Positions 44,340 to 54,235 of a stretch of 61,588 nt of DNA are shown piece after piece. The position numbers and the translations under genes are program-made. Numbering within the stretch: position 1 is the first letter of the stretch; every line of letters begins with the position of its first letter. A model generated the notes under the pieces. The model saw only the letters and a list, made by a program, of their open reading frames with translations, ran no database searches and had not been told where the DNA came from. The stretch covers positions 1 through 61,588 of the forward strand of contig JAFGSG010000024.1 of NCBI GenBank assembly GCA_016934735.1, given 5' to 3'. Source of the stretch: Spirochaetota bacterium (lineage in GTDB: Bacteria; Spirochaetota; UBA4802; JAFGDQ01).

Positions 44340-44515
44340 TATTAACAGGTCTTCTGGCTTCCGGATCAGTCTACTTGCCGCGCCTTACCGCCTTACAGGC
44401 AGTGGCATCATTGCAGCTTTCGTCCCCGGTTACAGCGGCGGGTCCGCTCCCGACTTTAACGGGATTCCCTCAGCCTTTCGGCTGTCTCCGTGCTATGGAG
44501 GATCAATACGGGCTA
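44340..44515 (-). ncRNA. Cobalamin riboswitch
   Basis: Minus-strand aptamer. Recognisable parts, in order: CACGGAG, the GGGAATCCCG segment, GAGCGGACCCGCCGCTGTAA, the conserved GATGCCACTG core, and the 3' closing AGCCAGAAGACCTG. This matches the class I cobalamin riboswitch layout (GCCACTG box and AGCCAGGAGACC-type 3' end). It controls the operon from the propeller lipoprotein to tonB. End points are approximate. Confidence 0.93.
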
Positions 44516-44542
44516 TTTCAATTTAACTCTATAATTAATGTC

Positions 44543-44571
44543 AGTATCAATTTTTAAAAGACATTTGTCAA
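44543..44571 (-). promoter_or_regulatory. Promoter of the cobalamin operon
   Basis: Minus strand TTGACA (44571-44566), 17 nt, GATACT (44548-44543). Start of transcription would be near 44535, just before the riboswitch. Confidence 0.6.
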
Positions 44572-44753
44572 TAAAAAATTTAGAATAGCACGAAAGTTAC
44601 TTATTTTATTGAATCTTCAGGACGCATTCTTAAGTATAATGCAATTTGCAGAACTTCAAATAGATTTGATCTGTATTCGGACAGGATTTGCCAATGCCGG
44701 GATAAAATTTATTTGCATGCAGATGAACAATACTTTAACTTTCAATCCAACGT

Positions 44754-45635
44754 TCAGCCACTGACAGCCTTCGCCAGTGCACGTATATGCTCCGGAGTTG
44801 TACCGCAGCAACCGCCTATAATGTTTGCCCCGGCCTTGATCAGTTCACCGGCTTTAGCCGCCATTATTTGAGGGGTTTCCGGGAATACCGTAATTCCATC
44901 ATTAAACAAAGGTTTCCCAGCATTTGCGTGGACAAGCACAGGTGTCGATTGATCTGCTATTCTGATCTCTCGTACTACGTCAATCATACCGTCAATCCCA
45001 TTGCCGCAATTAGTTCCGATAATATCCGCTCCTGCCTCTTTAACTGCACGTACCATTGCGGTTGGCGTGAGTCCCATCATTGTACGATACTCGCCTTTGG
45101 CCGTCTTCTCAAATGTGAATGTACAGATTATTTCGCAACCGGTTGTCTCTTTTGCTGCCCTTATAGCAAGTTCAGCTTCATCCACGGCAGACATCGTCTC
45201 AATGCACAGAGCGTCAACGCCGCCTTTCTCCAGAGCTTTTGCCTGGACAGCAAATCCTTCATAAAGTGCTTCTTTAGATACTTTACCCATCCTGAGAATC
45301 ACGCCGGTTGGCCCTATTGAACCTAGGACAAAATGATCCCTGCCGGCAGCTTCCCGTGAAATGGCTCCTGCCGCTTCATTGATTTCTGCTGTGCGCTCCT
45401 CCAAACCGTAATAAGCGAGTTTGAACGGACTCGCACCGAAGCTGTTCGTAAGGATCATGTCGGCACCGGCATCCACGTATGCTTTTGCAATGCTGAGAAC
45501 ATCAGCACGATGAGTTATATTCCAAAGTTCCGGGCATTCACCTGCTTTAAGACCGCGTGAATGCAGCTCCGTTCCCCATGCGCCGTCGGACACCAGTACT
45601 TTGCCGTTTTTAAGCGAAGAAAGAATTGATTTCAT
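44754..45635 (-). CDS. Homocysteine S-methyltransferase family protein
   Basis: 293 aa TIM-barrel like the N-terminal Hcy-binding module of MetH. Zn-ligand Cys are in IIGTNCGNGIDG and IIGGCCGTTPEH. DGAWGTELHSRGL and ILTNSFGASPFKL match the substrate face. Stand-alone versions use betaine, S-methylmethionine or a corrinoid-protein partner as methyl donor. Its position right upstream of the B12 uptake operon makes a corrinoid-linked methyl transfer plausible but unproven. There is no corrinoid-binding gene next to it in the window. Confidence 0.9.
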   Translation of the reverse strand: MKSILSSLKNGKVLVSDGAWGTELHSRGLKAGECPELWNITHRADVLSIAKAYVDAGADMILTNSFGASPFKLAYYGLEERTAEINEAAGAISREAAGRDHFVLGSIGPTGVILRMGKVSKEALYEGFAVQAKALEKGGVDALCIETMSAVDEAELAIRAAKETTGCEIICTFTFEKTAKGEYRTMMGLTPTAMVRAVKEAGADIIGTNCGNGIDGMIDVVREIRIADQSTPVLVHANAGKPLFNDGITVFPETPQIMAAKAGELIKAGANIIGGCCGTTPEHIRALAKAVSG

Positions 45636-45683
45636 AATTTAACCTCGAATTATTTTTCCGATCAAATGCCATGACAGGCTGCC

Positions 45684-45890
45684 TTAAATTTCAACCAAAT
45701 GTCTGTATTTATCCAGAGCCAGCCGGTATGATTCCGATTTGATCCAGCTGCATGATTTGATCTCCGGGCAAAAGCCGCGATATATGCACTCAGGCACACA
45801 AACTTCACAGAGCGCCGCTTCCATGTGCGGCATCGGCAATTTCGCGCCATGTGCCCTTGACTTCAACATATTCAACTCGCATTTAAACAA
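45684..45890 (-). CDS. Cys-rich small protein, 68 aa, TTG start
   Basis: The frame from TTG 45890 has GGAG 5 nt upstream (45899-45896), a good ribosome-binding site; an ATG lies 7 codons further in. The protein has seven Cys, six of them clustered in LCEVCVPECIYRGFCPEIKSC, a pattern suited to iron-sulfur or zinc binding. It lies 48 nt upstream of the homocysteine methyltransferase and may form an operon with it. No family was recognised. Confidence 0.5.
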   Translation of the reverse strand: MFKCELNMLKSRAHGAKLPMPHMEAALCEVCVPECIYRGFCPEIKSCSWIKSESYRLALDKYRHLVEI

Positions 45891-45938
45891 ATTTTCTCCA
45901 TATAATTCAATAAGTTTATGACAAACAAAATTATTTAA

Positions 45939-47006
45939 TTATACATTAAACCGGAAGCTAATTATATCGCCATCACCCACTGTGTAATCTTTTCCCATAA
46001 CGTAATACTTGCCGGCCTGCTTAAGCTTCTCCTCGCTGCCATACACGGTAAACTCGTCGTACTTCATGACTTCGGCTCTGATAAAGCCGCGCTCGATGTC
46101 CGAGTGAATTGCACCGGCAGCTTCGGGAGCGAGAGAGCCTTTCCTGATCAGCCATTGTTTGACTTCATCTTCTCCCACAGTAAAGAACGAAATCAGCCCG
46201 AGCGCCTCCATGCATAGACGCGACAGCTGGTTTACGGCAGATTCGCTTATGCCGGACGCGGACATGAACTCCGCGCGCTCTTCGTCAGATTCGAGAGCCT
46301 GTATCTCGGCTTCGAGCTTAGCGGAAATCTGCATAATGCTGATTTTATGCGAAGCGTATTTTTCGGAAAGCTTATTCTTGACTGTTTCATCGGATAACTC
46401 ATTGTCTACGGCGTTAAGCGCTATTATCAGCTCTTTCAACGTTATAAACGGATAGCTTAATATTATCTTTTTATCATCTTCCGATATTTCGCATGTTCGC
46501 AAAGGCATATCTTTCTCAAGATGCTGTTTAAAAATTAAGAGCAGGGCTTCTTCTTTTTTATATTGATCCGCTCCCGGTTTTTTTAAATTTTTTTCAAGAC
46601 GTTCCATCCTTTTTTCAATAAACAGAAGATCATGTAAAATCAGTTCGCTCATGATTTCCTCAATATCGCGTTCGGGATTTACCGATCCGCTTACATGATA
46701 AACCGACTCGTCCGTAAATGACCGTACCACAAAACAAATGGCGTCAAGATTCGCAATATCCTTGAATATACTTCCTTCCTGGATCACCCGTTTATCCAGG
46801 TCAGGCATCAGATCCATTGAAATTTGCGCCGACGCGTTTTTCTTTGGGTTATACAGATTGGATAGGTAAGCGAATCTGCTGTCCCGAATTTCTGCTATGC
46901 CGGGAACAGATTTTTGCTCCGTATTTGCCGCTATATTCACTCCCGTCAGCAGCCTGAATAATGTTTTTTTTCCGCTGTTTGGAAGCCCAATTATGCCTAT
47001 TTTCAT
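45939..47006 (-). CDS. ychF: YchF/OLA1-family P-loop ATPase, divergent
   Basis: 355 aa. P-loop GLPNSGKKT (residues 7-15), a coiled-coil insert (about 125-200), and the C-terminal TGS-like/DUF933 domain (KGSLAPEAAGAIHSDIERGF, then DYTVGDGDIISFRFNV). The family binds ATP in preference to GTP and contacts ribosomes. The canonical motif is GKST; here Ser/Thr after GK is Lys, which would remove the usual Mg ligand unless the next Thr takes its place. It may be a paralogue rather than the main YchF. AAGGAAA precedes the ATG. Confidence 0.88.
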   Translation of the reverse strand: MKIGIIGLPNSGKKTLFRLLTGVNIAANTEQKSVPGIAEIRDSRFAYLSNLYNPKKNASAQISMDLMPDLDKRVIQEGSIFKDIANLDAICFVVRSFTDESVYHVSGSVNPERDIEEIMSELILHDLLFIEKRMERLEKNLKKPGADQYKKEEALLLIFKQHLEKDMPLRTCEISEDDKKIILSYPFITLKELIIALNAVDNELSDETVKNKLSEKYASHKISIMQISAKLEAEIQALESDEERAEFMSASGISESAVNQLSRLCMEALGLISFFTVGEDEVKQWLIRKGSLAPEAAGAIHSDIERGFIRAEVMKYDEFTVYGSEEKLKQAGKYYVMGKDYTVGDGDIISFRFNV

Positions 47007-47131
47007 TCAATTTTCCTTTTTATGTTTGCAAATATTCATACGGATTATAAAGGGAATAGCTCTTTGCGTATTCGCGAGAGCTTTTTTTGACATGTTCAAA
47101 ACTGCTGTCCAGCTTTTTTTTGGAGCTTTTA

Positions 47132-50100
47132 TTATTTTGCCAGCATCTTCACGAATTCAGCCTCAGGGACAGGCGGGCTGAAATAATAACCCTGCGCCTT
47201 ATCGCAGCCCCGCGATTCAAGGAATGAAAGCTGTTCTTTGTTCTCGACACCCTCAGCTACAACGAGCAAATTCATGCTATGCCCTATTGTAATAAGGCTG
47301 GAAATTATTTCAGAATCCTGTGAGTTATGGGGGATGTTCATTATAAATGATCGGTCTATCTTTAGTATATCAAGATTAATTTTTTTCAGCACACCGAAAG
47401 ATGAATTGCCGGATCCGAAATCATCGAGAGCTGTCTTAATACCAAGTTCCTTTATCCCATTAATAATTCTACATGCTTCTTCAAAATCATAAATAATGCT
47501 GTTCTCTGTTATTTCAAAAATAACTTTTTCTTTCGGCATATTGTGTTTGCCCATCAATTTTCGAACTAAGTCAAAAAATCCTTTATCTGCAAGCTGTTTC
47601 GGAGAAATATTAACAGCAATATTGATCAACGGGCATCCGTTCTTTGCCCATTTGTTATAATGCGCGAATGCATTGTCCAGCACGAATTCTCCTATCTTTA
47701 CGATCAGTCCCGCCTCCTCAGCTATAGGTATAAAATCCATAGGAGGAATTATCCCTTTGTCCGGATGCCTCCAGCGGATCAAAGCTTCAGCGCCGCATAT
47801 TCTTTTAGTCTTTATTTCGATAAGCGGCTGGTAATACAGAGTAAATTCTTCATTACCCAGCGCCTTGTTTATTTCGCTTTCAATGAATAATTTCTGCGAT
47901 GCGGTTTTATTCATCGTATTGTTATAATACTGAAAATCATTTTTCCCTACGCTTTTTACGTTATACATTGCGATATCCGCGTTCTTGATCAAGGTCTCGA
48001 CATCGTTTCCGTCAAAAGGATAGACTGCTATCCCCATGCTGACCGTAACGTTAATTTTTTTATCATCGAGTTCCACAGGCAAAATGAACTCATTGCGTAT
48101 GCGTTCAGCCACTCTTGACACATTCTCCGGCTTTTTTATCTCGGAGAGCAAAATCGTAAACTCGTCCCCTCCGATCCTTGCCACCGTGTCCTCAATGGAA
48201 GTCATGGAACGGTTAATGACCGCGTCTTCTTTCCGTATGCATTTCATCAGCCTTTTGCTGACTTCCCGTATCAGCATATCCCCTATACTGTGGCCCAGGC
48301 TGTCATTTATCCTTTTAAAATTATCAACATCCAGAAACATAACAGCGAACATCCTGTTTTTTCTTTTTGCTGAACTGTAAGCAGAATTCAACTTCTCGTT
48401 AAATAATGTCCGGTTGGGCAATTCCGTAAGCTGATCGTAATATGCCAGAAAACGTATCCTTTCCTCCATTTTTTTACGTTCGTTTATCTCCGATAAAAGC
48501 TGTTCATTTGCCTTTGTCAAATCGGATGTCCTTTCGCGCACGGTCTTCTCAAGCTTTTCATAGAATTTCGCGTTTTCGATTGAAATTGCCATCTGTGACG
48601 AAAGAATACTTAATATTTGAAGACGTTGTTCGGTAAAAGCGCCGGTTGACAGATTATTCTCTAGATAAAAGACTCCGATTAATCTTCCCTGATTTAAAAT
48701 GGGAGCGCAAAGGATTGACTTAGGCCTGTTCTTCTGCACGTACGGGTCCATATTGAAATCGCTTTCCAGAAACGCGTTATTTAATATGACTTTTTCCTTT
48801 GCTCTGATTACATAATTAACAATAGAAGATGAAAAGCCCTGGTGATCTTCGAGCGGCAATGAATTTAATATTTTTACGTCATCATGCGCGGCTATGTACT
48901 CAGCTTCCACAAAAAATTTTCCGGCATTCTCAAGGATCATTAAACCTCTTTCCGCGCCTGCATTTTGTATAGTTATTTTCATAATCATATTAAGAAGTTT
49001 TTCCGGCTCAACTTCACCGGATATTGCCTGCGAAGCTTTTACGACTGAAACAACATCCACTAAATCTGAAGAACCGGAAACAGTGTCAAATTTGATGTCC
49101 TGTTTCCTTTTAATTATTTCTTTTCTGTCATCTTTAAATTTGTATTCAGGATATTTATATTCAATATCACTTACTTTAATATCCGCGCCCCACAATGAGT
49201 AAAAATACCTGGCGTCAGCCAGATACGCATGCGCTGCGGCGGCAATTCCTCTATTGTGGTAAAATTTCCCAGCAAGTTCACTGGCAACAGCCTGAATATT
49301 AACATATTGATTCTCTCCGGCCAAAGCAACAGCCTGGCAATAAAGACTTTCGGCTTTCAGATAATCCTTTTTCAAACGCGCGATTTCAGCGCTAATAAGC
49401 AGATATCTGTGCAAAAAATTTTCTTTACAATTGTCCGCCCAGATTTTCATTTTTTTCTGATTAATAAGCAATATCTTCCGGTATTTTCTTTTATTTTTTG
49501 AATTATCATCCAGAAGCGCAACAAGCGTTAAAGAATAATATAAAATATATTCGTACTGTTCGGATATGACCAGGTTCAAATGCTTATAGTTTTCCATCAT
49601 TTTACATATCTTATAAGCCTCTGCATATTGTTCCGACAGGTATCGCGTTATTAATTTATAAAATAAATAAATAAATTGAGAATTTTCATTGCCGGCTTCC
49701 AGCCTTGCTTTCTCTTCATCTTCCTCAATGTAATCAGCTGTATTCAAAGAATATTTATTATCTGTCTTTTCTGTCATCCATAAAAACAGCTGTGTTAAAT
49801 CGCGAAAAAAAGCATTGATATATTTTACATTGAGATTACTGATTATGTCCCCATATCCTTTCATATCCCGTAATATTTCATCCGCATGATTCCCCAATAG
49901 AATCCTTCTTGCGGAAATATTAACAATTGAATTGACGGCGAACTCCAGACTGCCGGATTCATATAAATATTTATAAGCTTCATCAAGGTATTTTATAGCT
50001 TCCTTTTGATGTTTTTTCCAATGAATGACCAAAACTGCATACATAGTATATACATAACCGATATTTCTCTTTACGGGATATTTTTCATTTAATCTGAATG

Positions 50101-52960
50101 CCAGCTGATACATTTCATATGCATCATCGTACTTTTTTAAAATTACCAGAATAACATTCGCAAGCGATGCAACGAATGTCGCAATACCCTCCGAAACGAC
50201 TTTATTTTGGAAACAAAAAATGATGTGTTTGAATATAATAAGCGGCGCTAGAAAACTATTATAGGAACCTGAGATATATGTTAAAGCATGTAAAACATTT
50301 CTGATAGCTTTTCTTCGAGGATCCCTGTCTATTGGATAATCCAGAAAATTTTTTAATTTATTCCTGAATCTGATGTTATAATGTATTAACTCTTTAATTA
50401 TCCTGAATTTAGAGGGATTCAGGATTAATTCATTATACCCCAATTCTTTTAATATATTAGAAGCAAATTTAATTCCTTTTTCAGGTTCACCTTTGAATGA
50501 AAACACATGTATCAATAAAACAACGGCATTTATTTTTTCTAAAATATTTACAGCCTTGCTTTCAATTACCTTATAAAGTTTTTCAATTTCATCATAATTG
50601 CCCCTGTAATATTCAGATTCTATGATTCCATTAAAAAAACGAAGCGTTAAATCATAATAGCTGTTCCATTTATCATCCGGCAGAAGATATAAACCCTGTT
50701 TGAAGTAATTGAGGGCGGATTCATATGCTGTGGATAATTTTGATTTTTCTCCGGCGTAAAAATTTATTTCCGCGGCTTTTAGTTTTTCGCTTTCATCAAT
50801 AATGTTCATCAGTCCGCGATTCCACTGATCCGCAATAAAAATTATTTTATCATGCATTGCATCATCACCGGTTTTCTCCAGGAGGTGTTTCCCGATTTTG
50901 TAATGCAGCCTGCTCTTCACCTCCTCAGGAATTAACGAATAAATAGCTTCCTGAATCCGGTCATGGTTAAATTTATAGTAAGTTAAAAAAAATGTGATAT
51001 AATCCTGTTCAATTGCGGGTTCAAGGCACTTAAGCACTTCATAAATCGGTTTTCCGCTTGTATCCGCTATCAAATTTAAATCGAACCTATTGCCTATGCA
51101 GGAACATATCTTCAATATTTCGATAACATCCGGCGGCAGGCTTATTATCTTTTCAGCGAGCAGCTCTACGACATTATCCGTAACAGCCATCATGCCTATT
51201 TCATCAGTATCCCATTCAGGATTTAGGTCTTTATTAAAATATATCTTTTTGTCATCATACAGAATTTTTAAAAATTGATTTATGAAAAAAGGATTACCGT
51301 TTGTTTTTTTATATATTAAATCCGCAAGGAGCGTTGCTTTGGTTTCATCACATTTTAAAAAGTTAAGTATTATCCTTTTGACATTGGAGGCATCAAGAGG
51401 GCTTAACTTTATGTTATTGATATTTACATTGTCCAACTGACCACTTTTTAAGAGTAAGTTAAACGGATGATGTTCTGCTATCTCACTTTCCCGGTAAGCG
51501 CCTATTATAAGTAAATATTTTATTGTTTTATCACATAATATTTTCCCAAGTAAAGTTATGCTTGCCGTGTCAGCCCATTGTAAATCATCCAGAAAAAATA
51601 CTACCGCATGTTCTTTTTGGGCGAAAACCCGCACGAAATTCTTAAAAGTATAATCAAACCTGTTTTGCATTTCAGCATGCCCTGCATCTTCAACAAAAGG
51701 CTGCACACCGATCAAAGTTTCAAGGTTTGGAACAATGTCTGTGATTATTTTCCCGTTTGAACCAAGAGCATTTAGAAATTTCTGCTTCCACTCATCGAGA
51801 CGTTTCTGGCACTCCGCGAGTATCTGTCTGATAAGTCCCTGAAACGCCTGTCTAATCGCGCTGTACGGCACATCCTTTCTGAACGGATCGTATTTCCCGG
51901 TTATAAAATATCCGCGGTTTTTAACAACATGATTCTGTATTTCATTAACCAGCGCGGATTTTCCTATTCCGCTCTGCCCGGATACGAATACAACTTCCTT
52001 TGACCCAATATTAGTTTTTGCAAATACGTTTAAAATTATTTTTAATTCCTTATCGCGGCCTATCAATAGCTGTGGTATTATGCATTTAATCGGTATATCC
52101 TTTAAACCGATTTGGAACACTGACTGCTCTTTGTTATCATAAAAATTGTCCCGGAATATTTTTAAATCATGCATAATTCCTAAAGCGTTCTGGTACCTTT
52201 CATCTGGGATTTTATTCAGCATTTTCATTATAATACTGGAAAGCATAACAGGCACATCCGGCATGACGGAGGACAAAGGAGCAGGCGGCCTGGCAATGTG
52301 AGAATACACAAGCTCAATCGGATCATTTGTCTGGAAAGGAACAGCGCCGGAAAGCATTTCATAAAAAGTAATTCCAAGCGAATATATATCGCTTCTGTAA
52401 TCCACAACGCGGTTAAGGCGGCCGCTTTGTTCCGGCGACATATATGAAAGGGTACCGCTTATAATATCTGGATTGTGGAAGTTGCTCTCAACTGTAAAAA
52501 AAGAAGCGAATCCGAATTCGGTTATCTTAATCCTGCCTTCTTCGCGGTTAAGAAGAATATTTTTCGGCTTAATATCCCTGTGAATGATATTATTCTTATG
52601 AATTTCCCCGAGAGCATCGACAACCTTTATTGCAATCTCCAGAAAAAATTTTACATCAAAGAATTTAATCTCTTTAAAAATTTTGCTTATAGAAATTCCG
52701 TTAAAATCCTCGAGTATAAGCGCAAAAGTGTTCTCATAGCTGATAATTTCATGGATCTTAACCGCGCCTTCCATACTTAGCTTCCTAATTATTTCATACT
52801 CGTGTTTACATCTTTCTATTTCGGAAGGAGAAACAAAATTCCATTTGAATTCTTTTATTATAACAGTCCTTGGATCACCGCGCGTACGGGCGCGATAAAT
52901 ACGCGAACCGGATGTCTCTTCCAGCTTCTCAAGAATTTGATAGCCCTGAATCATATTCAT
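47132..52960 (-). CDS. STK-AAA-GAF-GGDEF-EAL multidomain signalling protein
   Basis: 1942 aa, cytoplasmic. Domains: Ser/Thr kinase (1-275; K36, HRD 127-129, but EFG at 148-150 where DFG is normal, then SPEQSG); AAA_16 ATPase (about 298-620; Walker A 328-335, Walker B FFLDDLQW); a long helical TPR-like section (about 640-1330); GAF (about 1335-1490); GGDEF (GGDEF at 1597; RIGGDEF intact; no RxxD inhibitory site, SIED there); EAL (about 1695-1935; EALIRW, DDFG, EGVE intact). It should make or break c-di-GMP in response to a GAF ligand. The kinase may be inactive. Related proteins often end in a histidine kinase or cyclase instead. Confidence 0.9.
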   Translation of the reverse strand: MNMIQGYQILEKLEETSGSRIYRARTRGDPRTVIIKEFKWNFVSPSEIERCKHEYEIIRKLSMEGAVKIHEIISYENTFALILEDFNGISISKIFKEIKFFDVKFFLEIAIKVVDALGEIHKNNIIHRDIKPKNILLNREEGRIKITEFGFASFFTVESNFHNPDIISGTLSYMSPEQSGRLNRVVDYRSDIYSLGITFYEMLSGAVPFQTNDPIELVYSHIARPPAPLSSVMPDVPVMLSSIIMKMLNKIPDERYQNALGIMHDLKIFRDNFYDNKEQSVFQIGLKDIPIKCIIPQLLIGRDKELKIILNVFAKTNIGSKEVVFVSGQSGIGKSALVNEIQNHVVKNRGYFITGKYDPFRKDVPYSAIRQAFQGLIRQILAECQKRLDEWKQKFLNALGSNGKIITDIVPNLETLIGVQPFVEDAGHAEMQNRFDYTFKNFVRVFAQKEHAVVFFLDDLQWADTASITLLGKILCDKTIKYLLIIGAYRESEIAEHHPFNLLLKSGQLDNVNINNIKLSPLDASNVKRIILNFLKCDETKATLLADLIYKKTNGNPFFINQFLKILYDDKKIYFNKDLNPEWDTDEIGMMAVTDNVVELLAEKIISLPPDVIEILKICSCIGNRFDLNLIADTSGKPIYEVLKCLEPAIEQDYITFFLTYYKFNHDRIQEAIYSLIPEEVKSRLHYKIGKHLLEKTGDDAMHDKIIFIADQWNRGLMNIIDESEKLKAAEINFYAGEKSKLSTAYESALNYFKQGLYLLPDDKWNSYYDLTLRFFNGIIESEYYRGNYDEIEKLYKVIESKAVNILEKINAVVLLIHVFSFKGEPEKGIKFASNILKELGYNELILNPSKFRIIKELIHYNIRFRNKLKNFLDYPIDRDPRRKAIRNVLHALTYISGSYNSFLAPLIIFKHIIFCFQNKVVSEGIATFVASLANVILVILKKYDDAYEMYQLAFRLNEKYPVKRNIGYVYTMYAVLVIHWKKHQKEAIKYLDEAYKYLYESGSLEFAVNSIVNISARRILLGNHADEILRDMKGYGDIISNLNVKYINAFFRDLTQLFLWMTEKTDNKYSLNTADYIEEDEEKARLEAGNENSQFIYLFYKLITRYLSEQYAEAYKICKMMENYKHLNLVISEQYEYILYYSLTLVALLDDNSKNKRKYRKILLINQKKMKIWADNCKENFLHRYLLISAEIARLKKDYLKAESLYCQAVALAGENQYVNIQAVASELAGKFYHNRGIAAAAHAYLADARYFYSLWGADIKVSDIEYKYPEYKFKDDRKEIIKRKQDIKFDTVSGSSDLVDVVSVVKASQAISGEVEPEKLLNMIMKITIQNAGAERGLMILENAGKFFVEAEYIAAHDDVKILNSLPLEDHQGFSSSIVNYVIRAKEKVILNNAFLESDFNMDPYVQKNRPKSILCAPILNQGRLIGVFYLENNLSTGAFTEQRLQILSILSSQMAISIENAKFYEKLEKTVRERTSDLTKANEQLLSEINERKKMEERIRFLAYYDQLTELPNRTLFNEKLNSAYSSAKRKNRMFAVMFLDVDNFKRINDSLGHSIGDMLIREVSKRLMKCIRKEDAVINRSMTSIEDTVARIGGDEFTILLSEIKKPENVSRVAERIRNEFILPVELDDKKINVTVSMGIAVYPFDGNDVETLIKNADIAMYNVKSVGKNDFQYYNNTMNKTASQKLFIESEINKALGNEEFTLYYQPLIEIKTKRICGAEALIRWRHPDKGIIPPMDFIPIAEEAGLIVKIGEFVLDNAFAHYNKWAKNGCPLINIAVNISPKQLADKGFFDLVRKLMGKHNMPKEKVIFEITENSIIYDFEEACRIINGIKELGIKTALDDFGSGNSSFGVLKKINLDILKIDRSFIMNIPHNSQDSEIISSLITIGHSMNLLVVAEGVENKEQLSFLESRGCDKAQGYYFSPPVPEAEFVKMLAK

Positions 52961-53116
52961 GATTAATAACTCCGGCCTGTAATAATATAACAGATTGTAT
53001 TAGTGTGATATAACATTAAATGCATATAAAAAAAATCATTTTAGATTTATTTCCCTGGGACATATTTTATCATATTTATATACAAATGTCAAACTTGTCG
53101 GATAATAAATATTCAG

Positions 53117-53145
53117 TTGACACAGAAGAATAATTCGTTTATTTA
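53117..53145 (+). promoter_or_regulatory. Sigma70-like promoter for panB
   Basis: TTGACA (53117-53122), 17 nt, TATTTA (53140-53145), about 57 nt before the panB ATG. Confidence 0.55.
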
Positions 53146-53201
53146 TTATCAATGGCCTGATTCAACAGGATGGGTCAAAATCATTATTTTGGAGAAACAG
53201 T

Positions 53202-54056
53202 ATGGTCAGTAAAGTACAGGAAAGAAAAAAAGTAACCCCGGTTTATTTAAAGGATAAAAAATCAAAAGGTGAAAAAATATCCATGCTGACTGCATATGAT
53301 TATTCAATAGCAGGCGTTCTTGATAAATCAGGAATTGATACAATATTAGTGGGAGATTCTCTGGGAAACGTTATTCTCGGCTACGACACTACAGCTCCGG
53401 TTACCATGGAAGAAATGCTTCATCATTGCAAAGCTGTTCGCCGTGGCGTAAAATATGCGTTCCTAATAGCAGATATGCCTTTTATGTCTTACCACATTTC
53501 AATCGAAGAAAGCAAAAGAAACGCAGGCCGATTTGTAAAGGAATCCGGATGCGACGCAATCAAACTGGAAGGCGGTACCAATATGGCGGATACCGTTTAC
53601 AGCATTGTAAACATCGGTATACCTGTTGTGGGGCATATAGGCTACACTCCGCAGACAGCAGGTGCTCTGGACGGTGTTGTACAGGGAAAAGATGTTCAAA
53701 CCGCGCAGCATCTGCTTGATTCAGCGTTAGCTCTGGAAGAAGCAGGCGCGTGCATGATAGTTCTTGAATGCGTTCCAGAGCTTCTGGCAAAGTTAATTAC
53801 TGAAAGCGTTAATATACCGACAATAGGAATCGGCGCAGGAGTATACTGCGACGGCCAGGTGCTGGTTGTAAATGACATGCTGGGTTTGTTTGAAAAATTC
53901 GTCCCGAAATTCGTCAAGCAATACGCCACTCTGTATCCACTTATCGAGCAAGCAGTAAAAACATATGTTAAAGAAGTTTCCGCAGGAGAATTCCCAAAGC
54001 AGGAGCATGCATATAAAATCGATGAAACTATCCTTATGAAGCTCAAAAAAAATTAA
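53202..54056 (+). CDS. panB: 3-methyl-2-oxobutanoate hydroxymethyltransferase
   Basis: 284 aa TIM-barrel enzyme that makes ketopantoate, first step of pantothenate synthesis. Conserved: LTAYDYSIAG, ILVGDSLGNVILGYDTT, FLIADMPFMSYH, CDAIKLEGG, HIGYTPQ, ECVPELLAKLITE and IPTIGIGAG, including the Mg ligands Asp and Glu. GGAGAAACAGTATG gives a clear ribosome-binding site. panC and panD are not in the window. Confidence 0.96.
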   Translation: MVSKVQERKKVTPVYLKDKKSKGEKISMLTAYDYSIAGVLDKSGIDTILVGDSLGNVILGYDTTAPVTMEEMLHHCKAVRRGVKYAFLIADMPFMSYHISIEESKRNAGRFVKESGCDAIKLEGGTNMADTVYSIVNIGIPVVGHIGYTPQTAGALDGVVQGKDVQTAQHLLDSALALEEAGACMIVLECVPELLAKLITESVNIPTIGIGAGVYCDGQVLVVNDMLGLFEKFVPKFVKQYATLYPLIEQAVKTYVKEVSAGEFPKQEHAYKIDETILMKLKKN

Positions 54057-54235
54057 TTATTATTCCGTATTTTATGTCGAAATCCATTCTGCACAGGGCG
54101 ATAATATAATATGATTATATTGCAGTTGGTACTGGAAAGGGGAATCCTTTAATTATTACAGAATTTCTCCCTTATTTCGGACGTGATATAAAATTTATAA
54201 CAAATACAATCAGGTGGAATATTACTATAAATCAA

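Noticed and set aside
44231-44557. Two plus-strand ORFs at 44.2-44.6 kb
   Set aside because: They are antisense to the cobalamin riboswitch and its terminator, whose conserved RNA motifs explain the open frame.
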